In this document: one piece after another, positions 8,110 through 16,809 of the stretch | Numbering within the stretch: the first letter of the stretch is position 1 | Layout: every line of letters starts with the position of its first letter | NCBI RefSeq assembly: GCF_013694095.1 | Contig: NZ_JACEFB010000011.1 | Span: forward strand, 1 to 64,000 | Length of the DNA stretch: 64,000 nucleotides | Source of the DNA: Thermogemmata fonticola | Lineage (GTDB): Bacteria; Planctomycetota; Planctomycetia; Gemmatales; Gemmataceae | Direction: 5' to 3' | Notes under the pieces: model-generated | The model's database searches: none | Told to the model about the DNA's origin: nothing | The model's input: the letters and a program-made list of their open reading frames with translations, nothing else | Made by a program: the position numbers and the translations under genes

Positions 8110-8571
8110 ATGTTGTCTCAGACGGCGGAGTATGCTTTGCGGGCGGTGGTGTATCTGGCCTACGAAGCACCGGAAGCCCGCACGACGGAGCAGATTCATC
8201 AGGCGACGCTGGTCAAGCGGGCCTATTTAGCCAAGATTTTGCAGGGGCTGGCCAAGAAGGGGATTGTCACGACGCAGCGTGGGGTGGGAGGGGGCGTGGC
8301 CCTGGCGAAATCGCCGCAGGAATTGACCCTGCTGGAGGTGGTCAACGCCGTGGAGCCGCTCCAGCGCATCCGCACCTGTCCGTTGGGGATAGCCACCCAC
8401 GGCAGCCGGCTGTGCCCGCTTCACCGGCGGATCGATGCGGTTTTGGCCGTCGTCGAGGAACAATTCGCCCGCACCACCTTGGCGGAAATTCTCTCCGAAC
8501 CCGGCGCCAACATGCCGCTGTGCGAAACCCCTCGCCCGGTCAAACTCCAACTCCTCAAACGCCCGACCTGA
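8110..8571 (+). CDS. Rrf2-family transcriptional regulator
   Basis: A winged-helix regulator of 153 aa. The N-terminus MLSQTAEYALRAVVYLAYEA is typical, and the wing reads RGVGGGVALAK. Possible cluster ligands are C90, H97, C102 and H105, with another cysteine at 138. NsrR and IscR use three cysteines in this region, so the coordination here would differ. The ATG at 8110 has GGGAGG 7 nt upstream; the longer ORF from 8053 would run through the promoter. Because it is divergent from a protoglobin, nitric oxide, oxygen or redox sensing is the likely role, which is inference. Confidence 0.88.
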   Translation: MLSQTAEYALRAVVYLAYEAPEARTTEQIHQATLVKRAYLAKILQGLAKKGIVTTQRGVGGGVALAKSPQELTLLEVVNAVEPLQRIRTCPLGIATHGSRLCPLHRRIDAVLAVVEEQFARTTLAEILSEPGANMPLCETPRPVKLQLLKRPT

Positions 8572-8877
8572 TCGGTTCCAACGTCCTCGCTCTCCCGGAC
8601 CGGCCTATTCGGCCTGTGGGCCGTTTCCGCCGCCTGCTTTGAGCGGCTTCTGTGCTCCTCTCTGTTCCTTCATTTTCTCTCGTTTTCCCCGTTGTTCTCA
8701 CATTTCCTCTTCTGCTACCCATTTTGGGGTGAGTCTCTCATTTGTCGCTCATTTTTGGACTTTTCTCCATGTGATGACTTTCCATTTTCGTCTAGTTTTG
8801 TACAATTGCATTTCCGTTTTTGGCTTTCCGTGACACGCGAAGTCAGGAAAAGGATGTCCACCCAGGAGGAAGCAGCC
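8572..8877. other. Intergenic, T-rich patch
   Basis: About 300 bp before the CAP gene. From 8670 to 8830 it is unusually T-rich on the + strand compared with its surroundings. It probably contains the CAP gene promoter. No gene was seen. Confidence 0.5.
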
Positions 8878-9420
8878 ATGAGCATGGGAAAGCTGGCCGT
8901 GATGGCGAGGCTGGGGAAGCTGGTGGTGCTGGCCGGTCTAGCGGCGGGATGGTGGCTGGGGGGAGCGGCGGCGGTGCAGGCGGCGGAGGGGAACGGGGCC
9001 GAGAAGTCGGAGCGCAGCGAGGAGGAGGTACAACTGACGGAGGAGGAGCAGCAGTTGCTGGAGCTGACGAACGCCGAGCGGCAGCGGTGCGGTTTGCGGC
9101 CTTTGCGTCCCCATCCCCTGTTGATGCTGGCGGCCCGGCGGCATGCGCAGAACATGGCTCGCCAAGGCCGGTTGTCCCACACGCTCGATGGCAAGACCTT
9201 TGCGGATCGGGTCAGCGAAGTCGGCTATACCTATCGGCATCTGAGCGAGAACATCGCGTGGAATCCGGCGACGCCGTTGGCTGCCCTGCGCTGCTGGCTG
9301 GCTTCGCCGGGCCATCGGGCCAATCTGCTCGGACCTGGTGAGGAAGTCGGGCTGGCTGTGGCGACCAACGAGCGCGGCGAGCGTTACTGGGTCCAAGTCT
9401 TCGGCACCTCGGCCCGCTGA
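8878..9420 (+). CDS. Secreted CAP-domain (SCP/PR1-like) protein
   Basis: A protein of 180 aa with an N-terminal signal peptide (charged start, hydrophobic VVLAGLAAGWWLGGAA, cleavage near VQAAE). The mature CAP domain shows LELTNAERQRCGLRPL, HAQNMARQGRLSHT, HLSENIAWN and WLASPGHRANLL, with the usual two histidines and glutamate of the CAP cavity. The function of bacterial stand-alone CAP proteins is poorly defined. The ATG at 8878 follows AGGAGG by 8 nt. The in-frame upstream extension to 8692 is not needed. Confidence 0.9.
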   Translation: MSMGKLAVMARLGKLVVLAGLAAGWWLGGAAAVQAAEGNGAEKSERSEEEVQLTEEEQQLLELTNAERQRCGLRPLRPHPLLMLAARRHAQNMARQGRLSHTLDGKTFADRVSEVGYTYRHLSENIAWNPATPLAALRCWLASPGHRANLLGPGEEVGLAVATNERGERYWVQVFGTSAR

Positions 9421-9766
9421 AGGCGGGGTTTTTCGCACCGGCGTTTTTGGTCCGCCGCTGGGTCTGCCTGCTGTCAACGCACTGCCCCCCGTTCCGCTTC
9501 CCCCGGCTGTTCGCCTTCCTTCCCTTGTCAAGAGGGCTGGATCGGGTGGAAGGGAAGGGTTTCGGCTCGACAGGGGCGGGGTTGGCCGCAGGGATGGCGG
9601 TGGGACTACAATGGGGTCGAAAGCGGGGGCGGGGAATGGCCCTGGCGACGGCCGCAGGGTGCCGGGCGATAGCCGCAAGCTGCCGCCGGATGCTGCTGGT
9701 CGAGAAAAAGCTGTCAGCAGGCAGGGAGCGGCACCTCCCCCGTCAAACGGAGAAGGGTCAAGCGAC
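9421..9766. other. Intergenic, no gene seen
   Basis: 346 bp between the CAP gene and the SDR. The SDR frame stays open through it, but the peptide is low-complexity Gly/Arg/Pro-rich and unconserved-looking, so I do not extend the SDR into it. Confidence 0.5.
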
Positions 9767-10447
9767 ATGGGACGTGTCATTGTCATCACGGGTGTGACGC
9801 GGGGTTTGGGCCGGGCGCTGGCGGAGGAGTTTATCGCCGGGGGCCATGTAGTCGCCGGCTGCGGGCGGGATGCGGGGCGGATCGCGGAGTTGCAGGAGCG
9901 TTACGGCACGCCCCATCTCTTGGCCGCGGTGGATGTGCAGGAAGAAGCCGCGGTGCGCCGCTGGGCCGGAGATGTCCTCGCCCGCCTCGGCCCGCCGGAC
10001 CTGCTGATCAACAACGCCGCCGTGATGGCCCGCCCCGCTCCGCTCTGGCAGTTGCCTGCCGAGGAGTTCCGCCGCTCGTTTGCGGTCAACGTGGCCGGCA
10101 TGTTCTATGTCTTGCAAGCGTTTTTGCCCGCGATGGTGGAACGGCGCCGCGGTGTTATCGTCAATCTGTCCAGTACCTGGGGCCGCAGCACTGCGCCGCG
10201 CGTCGCCACCTACTGCGCCACCAAGTATGCCGTGGAAGGACTCACGCTGGCCCTGGCTCAGGAACTGCCCCGCGGCATGGCGGCCATCCCCCTCAATCCT
10301 GGCATCATCGACACGGACATGCTGCGCTCGATCTGGGGTGCCAACGCCGGCCGCTATCCCAAGGCCGAAGCCTGGGCCAAACGCGCCGCTCCCTTCCTCC
10401 TGCAATTGTCTGCCGATGACAACGGCAAGTCCCTAACTGTGCCGTGA
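9767..10447 (+). CDS. Short-chain dehydrogenase/reductase
   Basis: A classical SDR of 226 aa that uses NAD(P)H. The cofactor loop is TGVTRGLG (8-15) and NNAA is at 82-85. The catalytic set is S136, Y149 and K153 (YCATK). The PG motif appears as LNPGIIDTDM. It is somewhat short at the C-terminus, without a long substrate-binding tail. The start at ATG 9767 is set by AGAAGGG upstream and the family N-terminus MGRVIVITG. The substrate is unknown. It is convergent with the ABC ATPase gene. Confidence 0.9.
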   Translation: MGRVIVITGVTRGLGRALAEEFIAGGHVVAGCGRDAGRIAELQERYGTPHLLAAVDVQEEAAVRRWAGDVLARLGPPDLLINNAAVMARPAPLWQLPAEEFRRSFAVNVAGMFYVLQAFLPAMVERRRGVIVNLSSTWGRSTAPRVATYCATKYAVEGLTLALAQELPRGMAAIPLNPGIIDTDMLRSIWGANAGRYPKAEAWAKRAAPFLLQLSADDNGKSLTVP

Positions 10448-10525
10448 TCAAGCGCCGCTCATCCTGAAGCCGAACCTCTCTTGAATCGCGGCCCCGCGGA
10501 GGCGAAACTCCGAAGCGGAGAAGGA

Positions 10526-11245
10526 TCAGGAGACCAGGGAAAAGAACAGCTCTTCCAGGTCGTTCTGACGGTAGTATTCCTGCAAGTCGCGGAGGGTGCC
10601 ACAGGCGACGATCTGGCCGCGGGACATGATCGCGACCCGGTCGCAGAGTTTTTCCACCTCGCGGAGGATGTGGGTGGAGAAGAGGATGGTTTTGCCCTGG
10701 CCGCGGAGTTGTTGGATCGTCTGGAGCACGGCGCGCTGGACCAGGACATCGAGGCCGACGGTCGGTTCATCGAAGATGAGCACCGGGGGGTCATGGACCA
10801 GGGCGCGGGCGATCGAGACTTTTTGCTTCATGCCGGTGCTCATTTCCCCGCCGCGGCGGTGGCGGAAGTCGTTCATCTGCAAGGTAGCGAACAGTTCCTC
10901 CATGCGGCTGCGGAGGCGTTGGGGCGGTATTTGGTAAAGCTGGCCGTAGTATTCCACCATTTCCCAGGCGGTCATGCGTTCGTAAATGCCGGTGTTGGCG
11001 GAGAGGAAGCCGATGTGGCGGCGGACCTCGGCGGCTTGTTCCACCACGTCGAAGCCGGCGACACGCGCTAGGCCGCGGCTGGGCCGCAACACCGTGCAGA
11101 GCATCCGCAAGGTGGTCGTCTTACCCGCCCCATTGGGGCCGAGCAGCCCGAACACTTCCCCCGGTTGGACCGTGAAGTGCAGGTTCTCCACCGCAGCTTT
11201 GCTGCTGCCGCGAAACCACTTCGTCAAGCCCTGGACTTCGATCAT
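10526..11245 (-). CDS. ABC transporter ATP-binding protein (NatA/ABC-2 type)
   Basis: An ATPase of 239 aa. Walker A is GPNGAGKT (36-43) and Walker B is [11 protein letters not shown]. The signature is shifted to MSTGMKQK instead of LSGGQ, as in NatA-type exporters, and the H-loop is STHI. Such ATPases pair with an ABC-2 permease, but none is adjacent. The gene just upstream is a four-TM unknown whose stop codon overlaps this start as ATGA, so the two are translationally coupled and that protein may be the partner. Substrate unknown. Confidence 0.92.
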   Translation of the reverse strand: MIEVQGLTKWFRGSSKAAVENLHFTVQPGEVFGLLGPNGAGKTTTLRMLCTVLRPSRGLARVAGFDVVEQAAEVRRHIGFLSANTGIYERMTAWEMVEYYGQLYQIPPQRLRSRMEELFATLQMNDFRHRRGGEMSTGMKQKVSIARALVHDPPVLIFDEPTVGLDVLVQRAVLQTIQQLRGQGKTILFSTHILREVEKLCDRVAIMSRGQIVACGTLRDLQEYYRQNDLEELFFSLVS

Positions 11246-12105
11246 TCCTGTTCCCCGCCTTCCCCACGCTTAGCTGCCGCCTCCCGTTCCCGCTGCCAAC
11301 GGCGGTAATTGTCCCAACTCGCCGGCTCGATCGGAAAGGGGGGAGACATCTCGCCGTTCAGGTACAACTGCACCCAGTCGTGCTTTTCGCCGCTGTTATC
11401 CTCAACAGGGAAGAGCAGGAAGTCGCCGTAGTGGGACAGGGCCACTTGCCGGTCTTTCCGCCCCACTGCCACGACCAGGTCGCCCAATAGGGCTGCCTTC
11501 CAGGGCGGGCGGGTTGGCAGGTCCACAATCGTCGGGTCCGTGTGCGGATCGCCGTGGCGGATGTCTTGGAGGAACCGCTCGAACCAGCGCAACTGCGCGC
11601 GGTTGGGCCGGATGCGGAACAGCTCGCGCAGGTTGCGGTAGCTCTGCCACTGCCGCCAGGCGCTCAGCAGAAACAAGCCGATGAGGAAGGCCAGAATCGG
11701 ATCGGGTCCAAACCCCACCTGAAATTTCAGGTACGCTATCATGCCGTTGAGTAAGGCGAAAGCCAGAAGAATCAGGGCGTCGCACAGCACTCCTTCCGCC
11801 GAGGGGAAGAACCACTTGTAGAAGGCGATTAGCAATTCCCCCAAGATGAAGAAGGCATAGATGGCCAGGATCAAGTCATTGCCGCCATTCTTTTGCGAGA
11901 GGAAGGCGAAGAAGGCCATGATCAGAGCGAAGACGAAGTTTTCCCGGCCGCTCCGCTGCACGGCCCGGCACAGATCGCGGTACATCAGGACGTGGACCAG
12001 CCGCTGGTGCAACTCCGCCGCACTCATCGAAGCGGCGGACTCCTTGTCGGAGGCCGCCTCGGAATCGCCTGACGCATCGGAACTGTAAGGAGTCCCCCAG
12101 GACAT
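11242..12105 (-). CDS. Four-TM membrane protein of unknown function, coupled to ABC ATPase
   Basis: I do not recognise the family (287 aa). After an acidic N-terminus, four hydrophobic stretches lie at roughly 52-65, 70-92, 98-118 and 128-145. A soluble C-terminal half follows, with [20 protein letters not shown] and a region around [18 protein letters not shown]. Its stop overlaps the start of the ABC ATPase by 4 bp. It is not a typical ABC-2 permease, being too few helices. The ATG at 12105 is preceded by a GAGGGGGA stretch. An in-frame extension to 12309 is Pro/Arg-rich and unlikely. Confidence 0.75.
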   Translation of the reverse strand: MSWGTPYSSDASGDSEAASDKESAASMSAAELHQRLVHVLMYRDLCRAVQRSGRENFVFALIMAFFAFLSQKNGGNDLILAIYAFFILGELLIAFYKWFFPSAEGVLCDALILLAFALLNGMIAYLKFQVGFGPDPILAFLIGLFLLSAWRQWQSYRNLRELFRIRPNRAQLRWFERFLQDIRHGDPHTDPTIVDLPTRPPWKAALLGDLVVAVGRKDRQVALSHYGDFLLFPVEDNSGEKHDWVQLYLNGEMSPPFPIEPASWDNYRRWQREREAAAKRGEGGEQE

Positions 12106-12286
12106 GGATGCTTTCCCCCTCATGCGGAGACAAGCCAACTGTGTTTGTGCTATTGTTTCCTCGGCCAGCCATTCTGGCAATCGGAGTTCTGCCGCTCCGG
12201 CGGGAGGAAGCGGCAGCAGCGGGCGGCGGGGAAGGACGGCAGCGGAGGGAGGACAGCGACGGGGAGGGCTGCCGCGGCGAGGCTTT

Positions 12287-13405
12287 TCACGAAGCCAGGG
12301 GTAAGGCAAAGGAGGGGGACGGCGGCGGGGTAGGCGGACGGGTGTCGATCAGTTCGTAGAAGACGTTGCGCTGACGCGGTTCCCAGCCGGCTTCCCGGAT
12401 CGCCCGGCGGATTTCTTCGAGCGTGAGGTAATAGACCGTCCCAGCGGAGGCCACCACGTTTTCCTCGATCATGAGGGACCCCATGTCGTTGGCACCGAAG
12501 AAGAGGGCGATCTGGCCGATCTTGCCCCCCTGCGTGACCCAGGAGGATTGGATGTTGGGGATGTTGTCGAGGTAGAGGCGGGCGATGGCCTGGGTGCGGA
12601 GGTATTCAAAGGCGCCGACTTCTGGGAAGTGGGCCATTTTGTGCCCCGGCTGGAGCGTCCAGCAGATGAAGGCGGTGAAGCCGCCGGTCTCGTCTTGCAG
12701 TTCGCGCAGGCGGGTGAGGTGTTCGATCCGCTCGGCTTCCGTCTCGATGTGGCCGAACATCATGGTGCAGGTCCCTTTGCCGCCCAGTTCGTGCCACACC
12801 CGGCAGACTTCCAGCCATTCCTGGGTCAGGGCTTTGCCTTTGGTCAGCTCTTTGCGGACGCGATCGACCAGGATTTCGCCACCGCCTCCCGGCAGGGAGC
12901 CGAGACCGGCAGCTTTCAGGCGGGCCAGCACCTCCCGCAGCGGCAGCTTGTTGATCTTGTGGAAGTGCCAAATCTCCGGCGGGCTGAACGCATGCAAATT
13001 GATCTGCGGATAGCGCGCCTTGATGTCCCGCAGCAGCTCCTCGTACCACTCCAGTTTGAGCTGCGGGTGCATGCCGCCCTGGAGCAGGATCTGGTCGCCG
13101 CCTAAAGCGATGGTCTCCTCGATCTTGCGGTACAATTCCTCGCGGGGCAGGACGTAGGCATCCGCATCGTGGGACTTGCGGTAGAAGGCGCAGAAGTCGC
13201 AGACCGCCGCGCAGATGTTCGTGTAGTTGATATTGCGGTCGATGTTGTAAGTGCGGTACGGTTCGGGATGGAGGCGCAGGCAGACGGCATGAGCCGCTTG
13301 GCCGAGGCGGATCAAATCGCGGCAGCGGAACAGTTCCAATCCTTCTTCCGGCGTCAGGCGATAGCCATCGACGGCTTTGCCGAGGATACGGTCGAGGTCG
13401 TTCAT
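12287..13405 (-). CDS. mqnC: Cyclic dehypoxanthinyl futalosine synthase (radical SAM)
   Basis: A step of the futalosine route to menaquinone: a radical SAM cyclisation of dehypoxanthine futalosine (372 aa). The 4Fe-4S motif is C65, C69 and C72 in ICAAVCDFCAFYR. Family blocks include NIDRNINYTNIC, GGDQILLQGGMHP, GGGEILVDRVR, TCTMMFGHIET and FFGANDMGSLMIEENVV. The last block, with DETGGFTAF, points to MqnC rather than MqnE. The ATG at 13405 overlaps the mqnA stop by 4 bp. The C-terminal tail is Pro-rich. Confidence 0.93.
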   Translation of the reverse strand: MNDLDRILGKAVDGYRLTPEEGLELFRCRDLIRLGQAAHAVCLRLHPEPYRTYNIDRNINYTNICAAVCDFCAFYRKSHDADAYVLPREELYRKIEETIALGGDQILLQGGMHPQLKLEWYEELLRDIKARYPQINLHAFSPPEIWHFHKINKLPLREVLARLKAAGLGSLPGGGGEILVDRVRKELTKGKALTQEWLEVCRVWHELGGKGTCTMMFGHIETEAERIEHLTRLRELQDETGGFTAFICWTLQPGHKMAHFPEVGAFEYLRTQAIARLYLDNIPNIQSSWVTQGGKIGQIALFFGANDMGSLMIEENVVASAGTVYYLTLEEIRRAIREAGWEPRQRNVFYELIDTRPPTPPPSPSFALPLAS

Positions 13406-14232
13406 GGCGCAGCTCCGGCGAAGGCCAGGGCGGGTAAGGAGGTTTGCAGCCGCCGTTCTTCCAGGGGCGGCGTCAGGCCGAGTTGGGCGGTCAGTTCCGC
13501 GAAGCGGCGCAGGCCGGCCAGTTCCCACGCTCCCAGGTCATAGCGGATGATATGGCTCAGGTAGCGGCGGCAGTAGCCGGCGTCCAGATGGAGCCGGGCG
13601 GCTTCCCGTTGAGCGATCAGTCCCAGGCGCGAGAGGCCGCGCTGCCGCGCCTGGAGGAACGGTTCGGCCACGTCCTCCAGAGGGATTTCCGGCCGCACCG
13701 CCCAAAGGGCATAAACCATCGGCAGGCCGGTCCAGTCGGTCCATTCCGTGCCCAGATCGTAGGCGTAGGGCCACCCCGGCAGGCAGGCGTGCATCGCCCG
13801 ATCGCCGATCAAAAGCACAGCGTCGGCCTCCACGTCCTCCACCGTGTGGTGCAGAGGCAGCGGCTGATACTCCGCCTCCACGCCCCAGCGCTCTTGCAGA
13901 AGCACGCGGACCAGAACAGCACTGGTGCGGGACCCTTCATCCAGAGCCACGCGGCGGATGTGCGGCCACTTGACCCGGCTGAAAAGCGTCACGCTGAGGA
14001 CCGGACCCCGCGAAGCGATGGCTATCCCCGGAATGAACGTGTAGTCCGGCGCGCGGAGAAACTCCACCACGGGAATCAAACCGATGTCCAGCGTCCCCGC
14101 GGCCATCGCATCGGCCAGGCGGCTTGGCACGTCCAGGATCAACTGCCAGGGAGGGACATAGCGGTCCAGCTCCTCGATCAGCGGACGGGCGTTAAGGTAG
14201 CTGACCGCCCCTACACGCACCTGTCGGGTCAT
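13402..14232 (-). CDS. mqnA: Chorismate dehydratase of the futalosine menaquinone pathway
   Basis: Converts chorismate to 3-enolpyruvylbenzoate, the entry step of the futalosine pathway (276 aa). It has a periplasmic-binding-protein-like fold. Visible family features are VGAVSYLNARPLIEEL at the N-terminus, DIGLIPVVEFL, DEGSRTSAVLVRVLL and ADAVLLIGDRAM. The ATG at 14232 has GGGGAG 9 nt upstream. The gene order mqnA-mqnC with an ATGA overlap supports an operon read leftward. The other mqn genes are not in this window. Confidence 0.93.
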   Translation of the reverse strand: MTRQVRVGAVSYLNARPLIEELDRYVPPWQLILDVPSRLADAMAAGTLDIGLIPVVEFLRAPDYTFIPGIAIASRGPVLSVTLFSRVKWPHIRRVALDEGSRTSAVLVRVLLQERWGVEAEYQPLPLHHTVEDVEADAVLLIGDRAMHACLPGWPYAYDLGTEWTDWTGLPMVYALWAVRPEIPLEDVAEPFLQARQRGLSRLGLIAQREAARLHLDAGYCRRYLSHIIRYDLGAWELAGLRRFAELTAQLGLTPPLEERRLQTSLPALAFAGAAP

Positions 14233-14398
14233 GGTCTTGCACTCCCCATTCCAGGCTTGGTCTTTTCGTTATAAGAACCGCAAGCGGCGGTGAAAACACA
14301 ACCGCCCGGCTTCGCCTCGGCGAGGAAGAAGGCGGGCAAGCCGGGGGAGGAGTTGCTGCATCAGGGGGGCTGAGGTCGCAGCGCGGTCGGGGCGGCTC

Positions 14399-16378
14399 TC
14401 ACGGGCAGCCCGCTGGAGGACAGGGCGGACAAACCGGCACGCACACCGGGACGCACCGCTGCACGCACACCGTCACGGTGTACGGCTCCCAGCGGCAGGT
14501 CGTCACCGGCACCAAACGGCAGTGGCTTTCCGGTACCACTTTGCAGGTTGTGACAGGAACATAACGGATGCGTTCTTCACATTCCATACGGATGCGGCAC
14601 TGGCGGACCACACACTGCCGGGGTTCACAAACCAGGCGGCAAACCACTCGAGGAACATATCGCACGCAGTGTTGAGGAACCAATTCCGTTGTACAACGCG
14701 TCTCATAACGGACATGGTTTTCCTGGACCAGGCGGCAGACGGTATACGGGACCACCCGGCAGCGGCTCTCCAACACCGTGAAGCAACGGCGCCGCACCTC
14801 GTGGCGGACGTGATCCTCCCGGACCAGCTTGCAGACGGTGTACGGCACCAGCGCCTTGCGCACCTCCGGCACATAGGAGCAGCGCCGTTGCGTCACCAGG
14901 CGGACGCACGTCTCCGGCACCACCCGGCAAACGGTATAGGGCCGGTAGCATACCCTTTGTTCACAAACCGTAGAGCAGCGATAGCGCGTCTCCGTACGCA
15001 CCGCCGTCTCCGGAACCAGGCGGCATACCGTGTAAGGGATATAACACACCTTGACTTCAGGAACCAGAGAACAGCGGGTACGGGTCTCATAGCGGATGCA
15101 GTGTTGAGGAACCAGGCGGCAGACGGTGCGCGTACAAGGCCGCAGCTCCGTCCGGCAGACCTTGCGGCATACAGGAACCTGCACAGTGACGCATACAGGC
15201 TTGCACACCTGGCGACATTCACGGATGACACGACATTCTTCATGGGGAACCCAGATCGAGCGGCACACCACACGGCCCGGACATTGCACGAGCTGCTCTA
15301 CAATCGGACCGGGGCGGTAATAGGTCGTGCAGGTGCAGGGGTCAAATACGCATTCCCCAGGCAATTGCACACATTGCTTGACCACTGGACCCGGCACATA
15401 TTCCGACACCGTCACGAAACGCCCCGTGCATACCTTCTCCACACGTTCCACAATCTGCGGCTCGATGACATACTGAATCTGTGTCTGAGGGACATACTCG
15501 ATCACATCATGATACGTGGTGACCGGTACGTAAAAAGTCTCCGTCTCATAAACTGGCTTTAGGACCGTGTAAGGAATAGCAACCTGGTATTGTTCCGTCA
15601 CTGGACGATAATGTACAGAACGTTGCTCCCGATAATGCGTTTCCTGAATCGGCTTCCAAACAGTATAAGGCACCTGGACTGTGTAGGGTTCTACAACTTG
15701 TCTTTGGACGGTGTACGGCTGAGCGGCAATATGCTGCTCTTGAATAACTTTCGGCACAGTATAGGTGACGGGAATCTGGCACTCCTCGACCACGGGGCGC
15801 AGGACAGTGTAGCAGTGCTCGCGGTAATGGGTTTCCGCCACGGTGCGGTAGGTCGAGTAAGGAATGGCGACGACGTAGTCTTGGACCACCGTTCGCGGCA
15901 CCGTATAAGTTTCCTGGCGGTAGTGGGTCTCATAGACGGGGCGGAGGACGGAGTAGGGGACGGCCACCTGGAAGGTCCGCGTCACCGGTTTCCACACCGT
16001 AAAGGCTTGCTGCTGCCACTGGGTCTCGTAAACAGGCCGCTGCACGGTATATTGGTGGATCGTATCATAATGTTCCACCACGGGCCGTTGCACCACATAC
16101 TTCTGAGCTAGCAGTTGAGTTTCCTGGACTTGCCGCAAGATTGTGCAAGTCTGGACCTGATAGTGGGTCTCATACACAGGCCGGTAGCAGACCTGTTGAT
16201 GGTATTCCAGGATCGGTTGGTAATGCACGGTCAGGCCGCTGACCGGCGGCGCGCATTGCTCCGGCAGCAAACAGGGTTTGGGATAGCGGCACAAGCCCAG
16301 ATGCCCGGCCCAAGCCAGCGGTGCCGGCAGAAGCCATCCTCCAAGCGTCAGAAGGGCAGTGCAGAGCCAACGCTTCAT
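14399..16378 (-). CDS. Secreted YTV-repeat protein with Cys-rich second repeat block
   Basis: A protein of 659 aa with a signal peptide (MKRWLCTALLTLGG, cleavage after LAWA). Residues of about 45-300 are a run of YTV units containing phrases such as YTVQRPVYETQW and YRPVYETHYQ, the PF07639-like repeat known from planctomycetes. Residues of about 380-620 hold a different repeat of 32 aa beginning YTVCRLVPE and carrying regularly spaced cysteines. The protein ends in a Cys/Pro-rich tail. The family is thought to be extracellular or wall-associated; function unknown. The ATG at 16378 has GAGGGA upstream. An extension to 16465 is in frame but would precede the signal peptide. Confidence 0.9.
   Translation of the reverse strand: MKRWLCTALLTLGGWLLPAPLAWAGHLGLCRYPKPCLLPEQCAPPVSGLTVHYQPILEYHQQVCYRPVYETHYQVQTCTILRQVQETQLLAQKYVVQRPVVEHYDTIHQYTVQRPVYETQWQQQAFTVWKPVTRTFQVAVPYSVLRPVYETHYRQETYTVPRTVVQDYVVAIPYSTYRTVAETHYREHCYTVLRPVVEECQIPVTYTVPKVIQEQHIAAQPYTVQRQVVEPYTVQVPYTVWKPIQETHYREQRSVHYRPVTEQYQVAIPYTVLKPVYETETFYVPVTTYHDVIEYVPQTQIQYVIEPQIVERVEKVCTGRFVTVSEYVPGPVVKQCVQLPGECVFDPCTCTTYYRPGPIVEQLVQCPGRVVCRSIWVPHEECRVIRECRQVCKPVCVTVQVPVCRKVCRTELRPCTRTVCRLVPQHCIRYETRTRCSLVPEVKVCYIPYTVCRLVPETAVRTETRYRCSTVCEQRVCYRPYTVCRVVPETCVRLVTQRRCSYVPEVRKALVPYTVCKLVREDHVRHEVRRRCFTVLESRCRVVPYTVCRLVQENHVRYETRCTTELVPQHCVRYVPRVVCRLVCEPRQCVVRQCRIRMECEERIRYVPVTTCKVVPESHCRLVPVTTCRWEPYTVTVCVQRCVPVCVPVCPPCPPAGCP
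14480..15200 (-). repeat. 32-aa (96-bp) Cys-containing repeats inside the YTV protein
   Basis: About five imperfect units start at YTVC(R/K)LV. Each has a Val-Arg-x-Glu core, an RC pair near the middle and a VxY(x)P end. Boundaries are approximate. They differ from the upstream YTV units by their regular cysteines. Confidence 0.7.
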
Positions 16379-16809
16379 AATCGTGGTCCCTCGCATGCGG
16401 GTCCTTCGCAAGGGCGGCGAATAGCGCCAGGCGATGGAGTCCTCCTCTTCTGTCAGTGTGCGCAATGCGCGGAGAACAGGAAGGCCACAAGGCTTTCTGC
16501 CGCCGTTTCCTCAAGCCCAGAATGCCGCACATTCAATCTTCCCGGCGCATCCCATGCCAGCGGCTCAGAATAAAGAATTGCTCGAATCGGCGATAATGGA
16601 ATCATCGGCACTGTTCTTTGTCCTTGCAGAGGGCCTGTAGTTGATGCGAAGCGAAGGATCGGCAGAGTCGAAGATGAGGCGGCAGCGACGTTAAGGGGGC
16701 AGTTCGTCGCTGTGTGCCGGGAACGCTTCGGCCTGGGCAGGCAGGAGGTGCGGCCTGGGAGCGGAAGATTCGGCCTGGGTGAGGGACTTCAGGCCGTTGT
16801 GCCGAGGAT
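16379..16809. other. Intergenic, no gene seen
   Basis: 431 bp between the kinase-fusion stop and the YTV gene start; both genes read leftward. Small open frames here have no recognisable features. It presumably holds the YTV gene promoter, but no convincing hexamers were seen. Confidence 0.5.
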
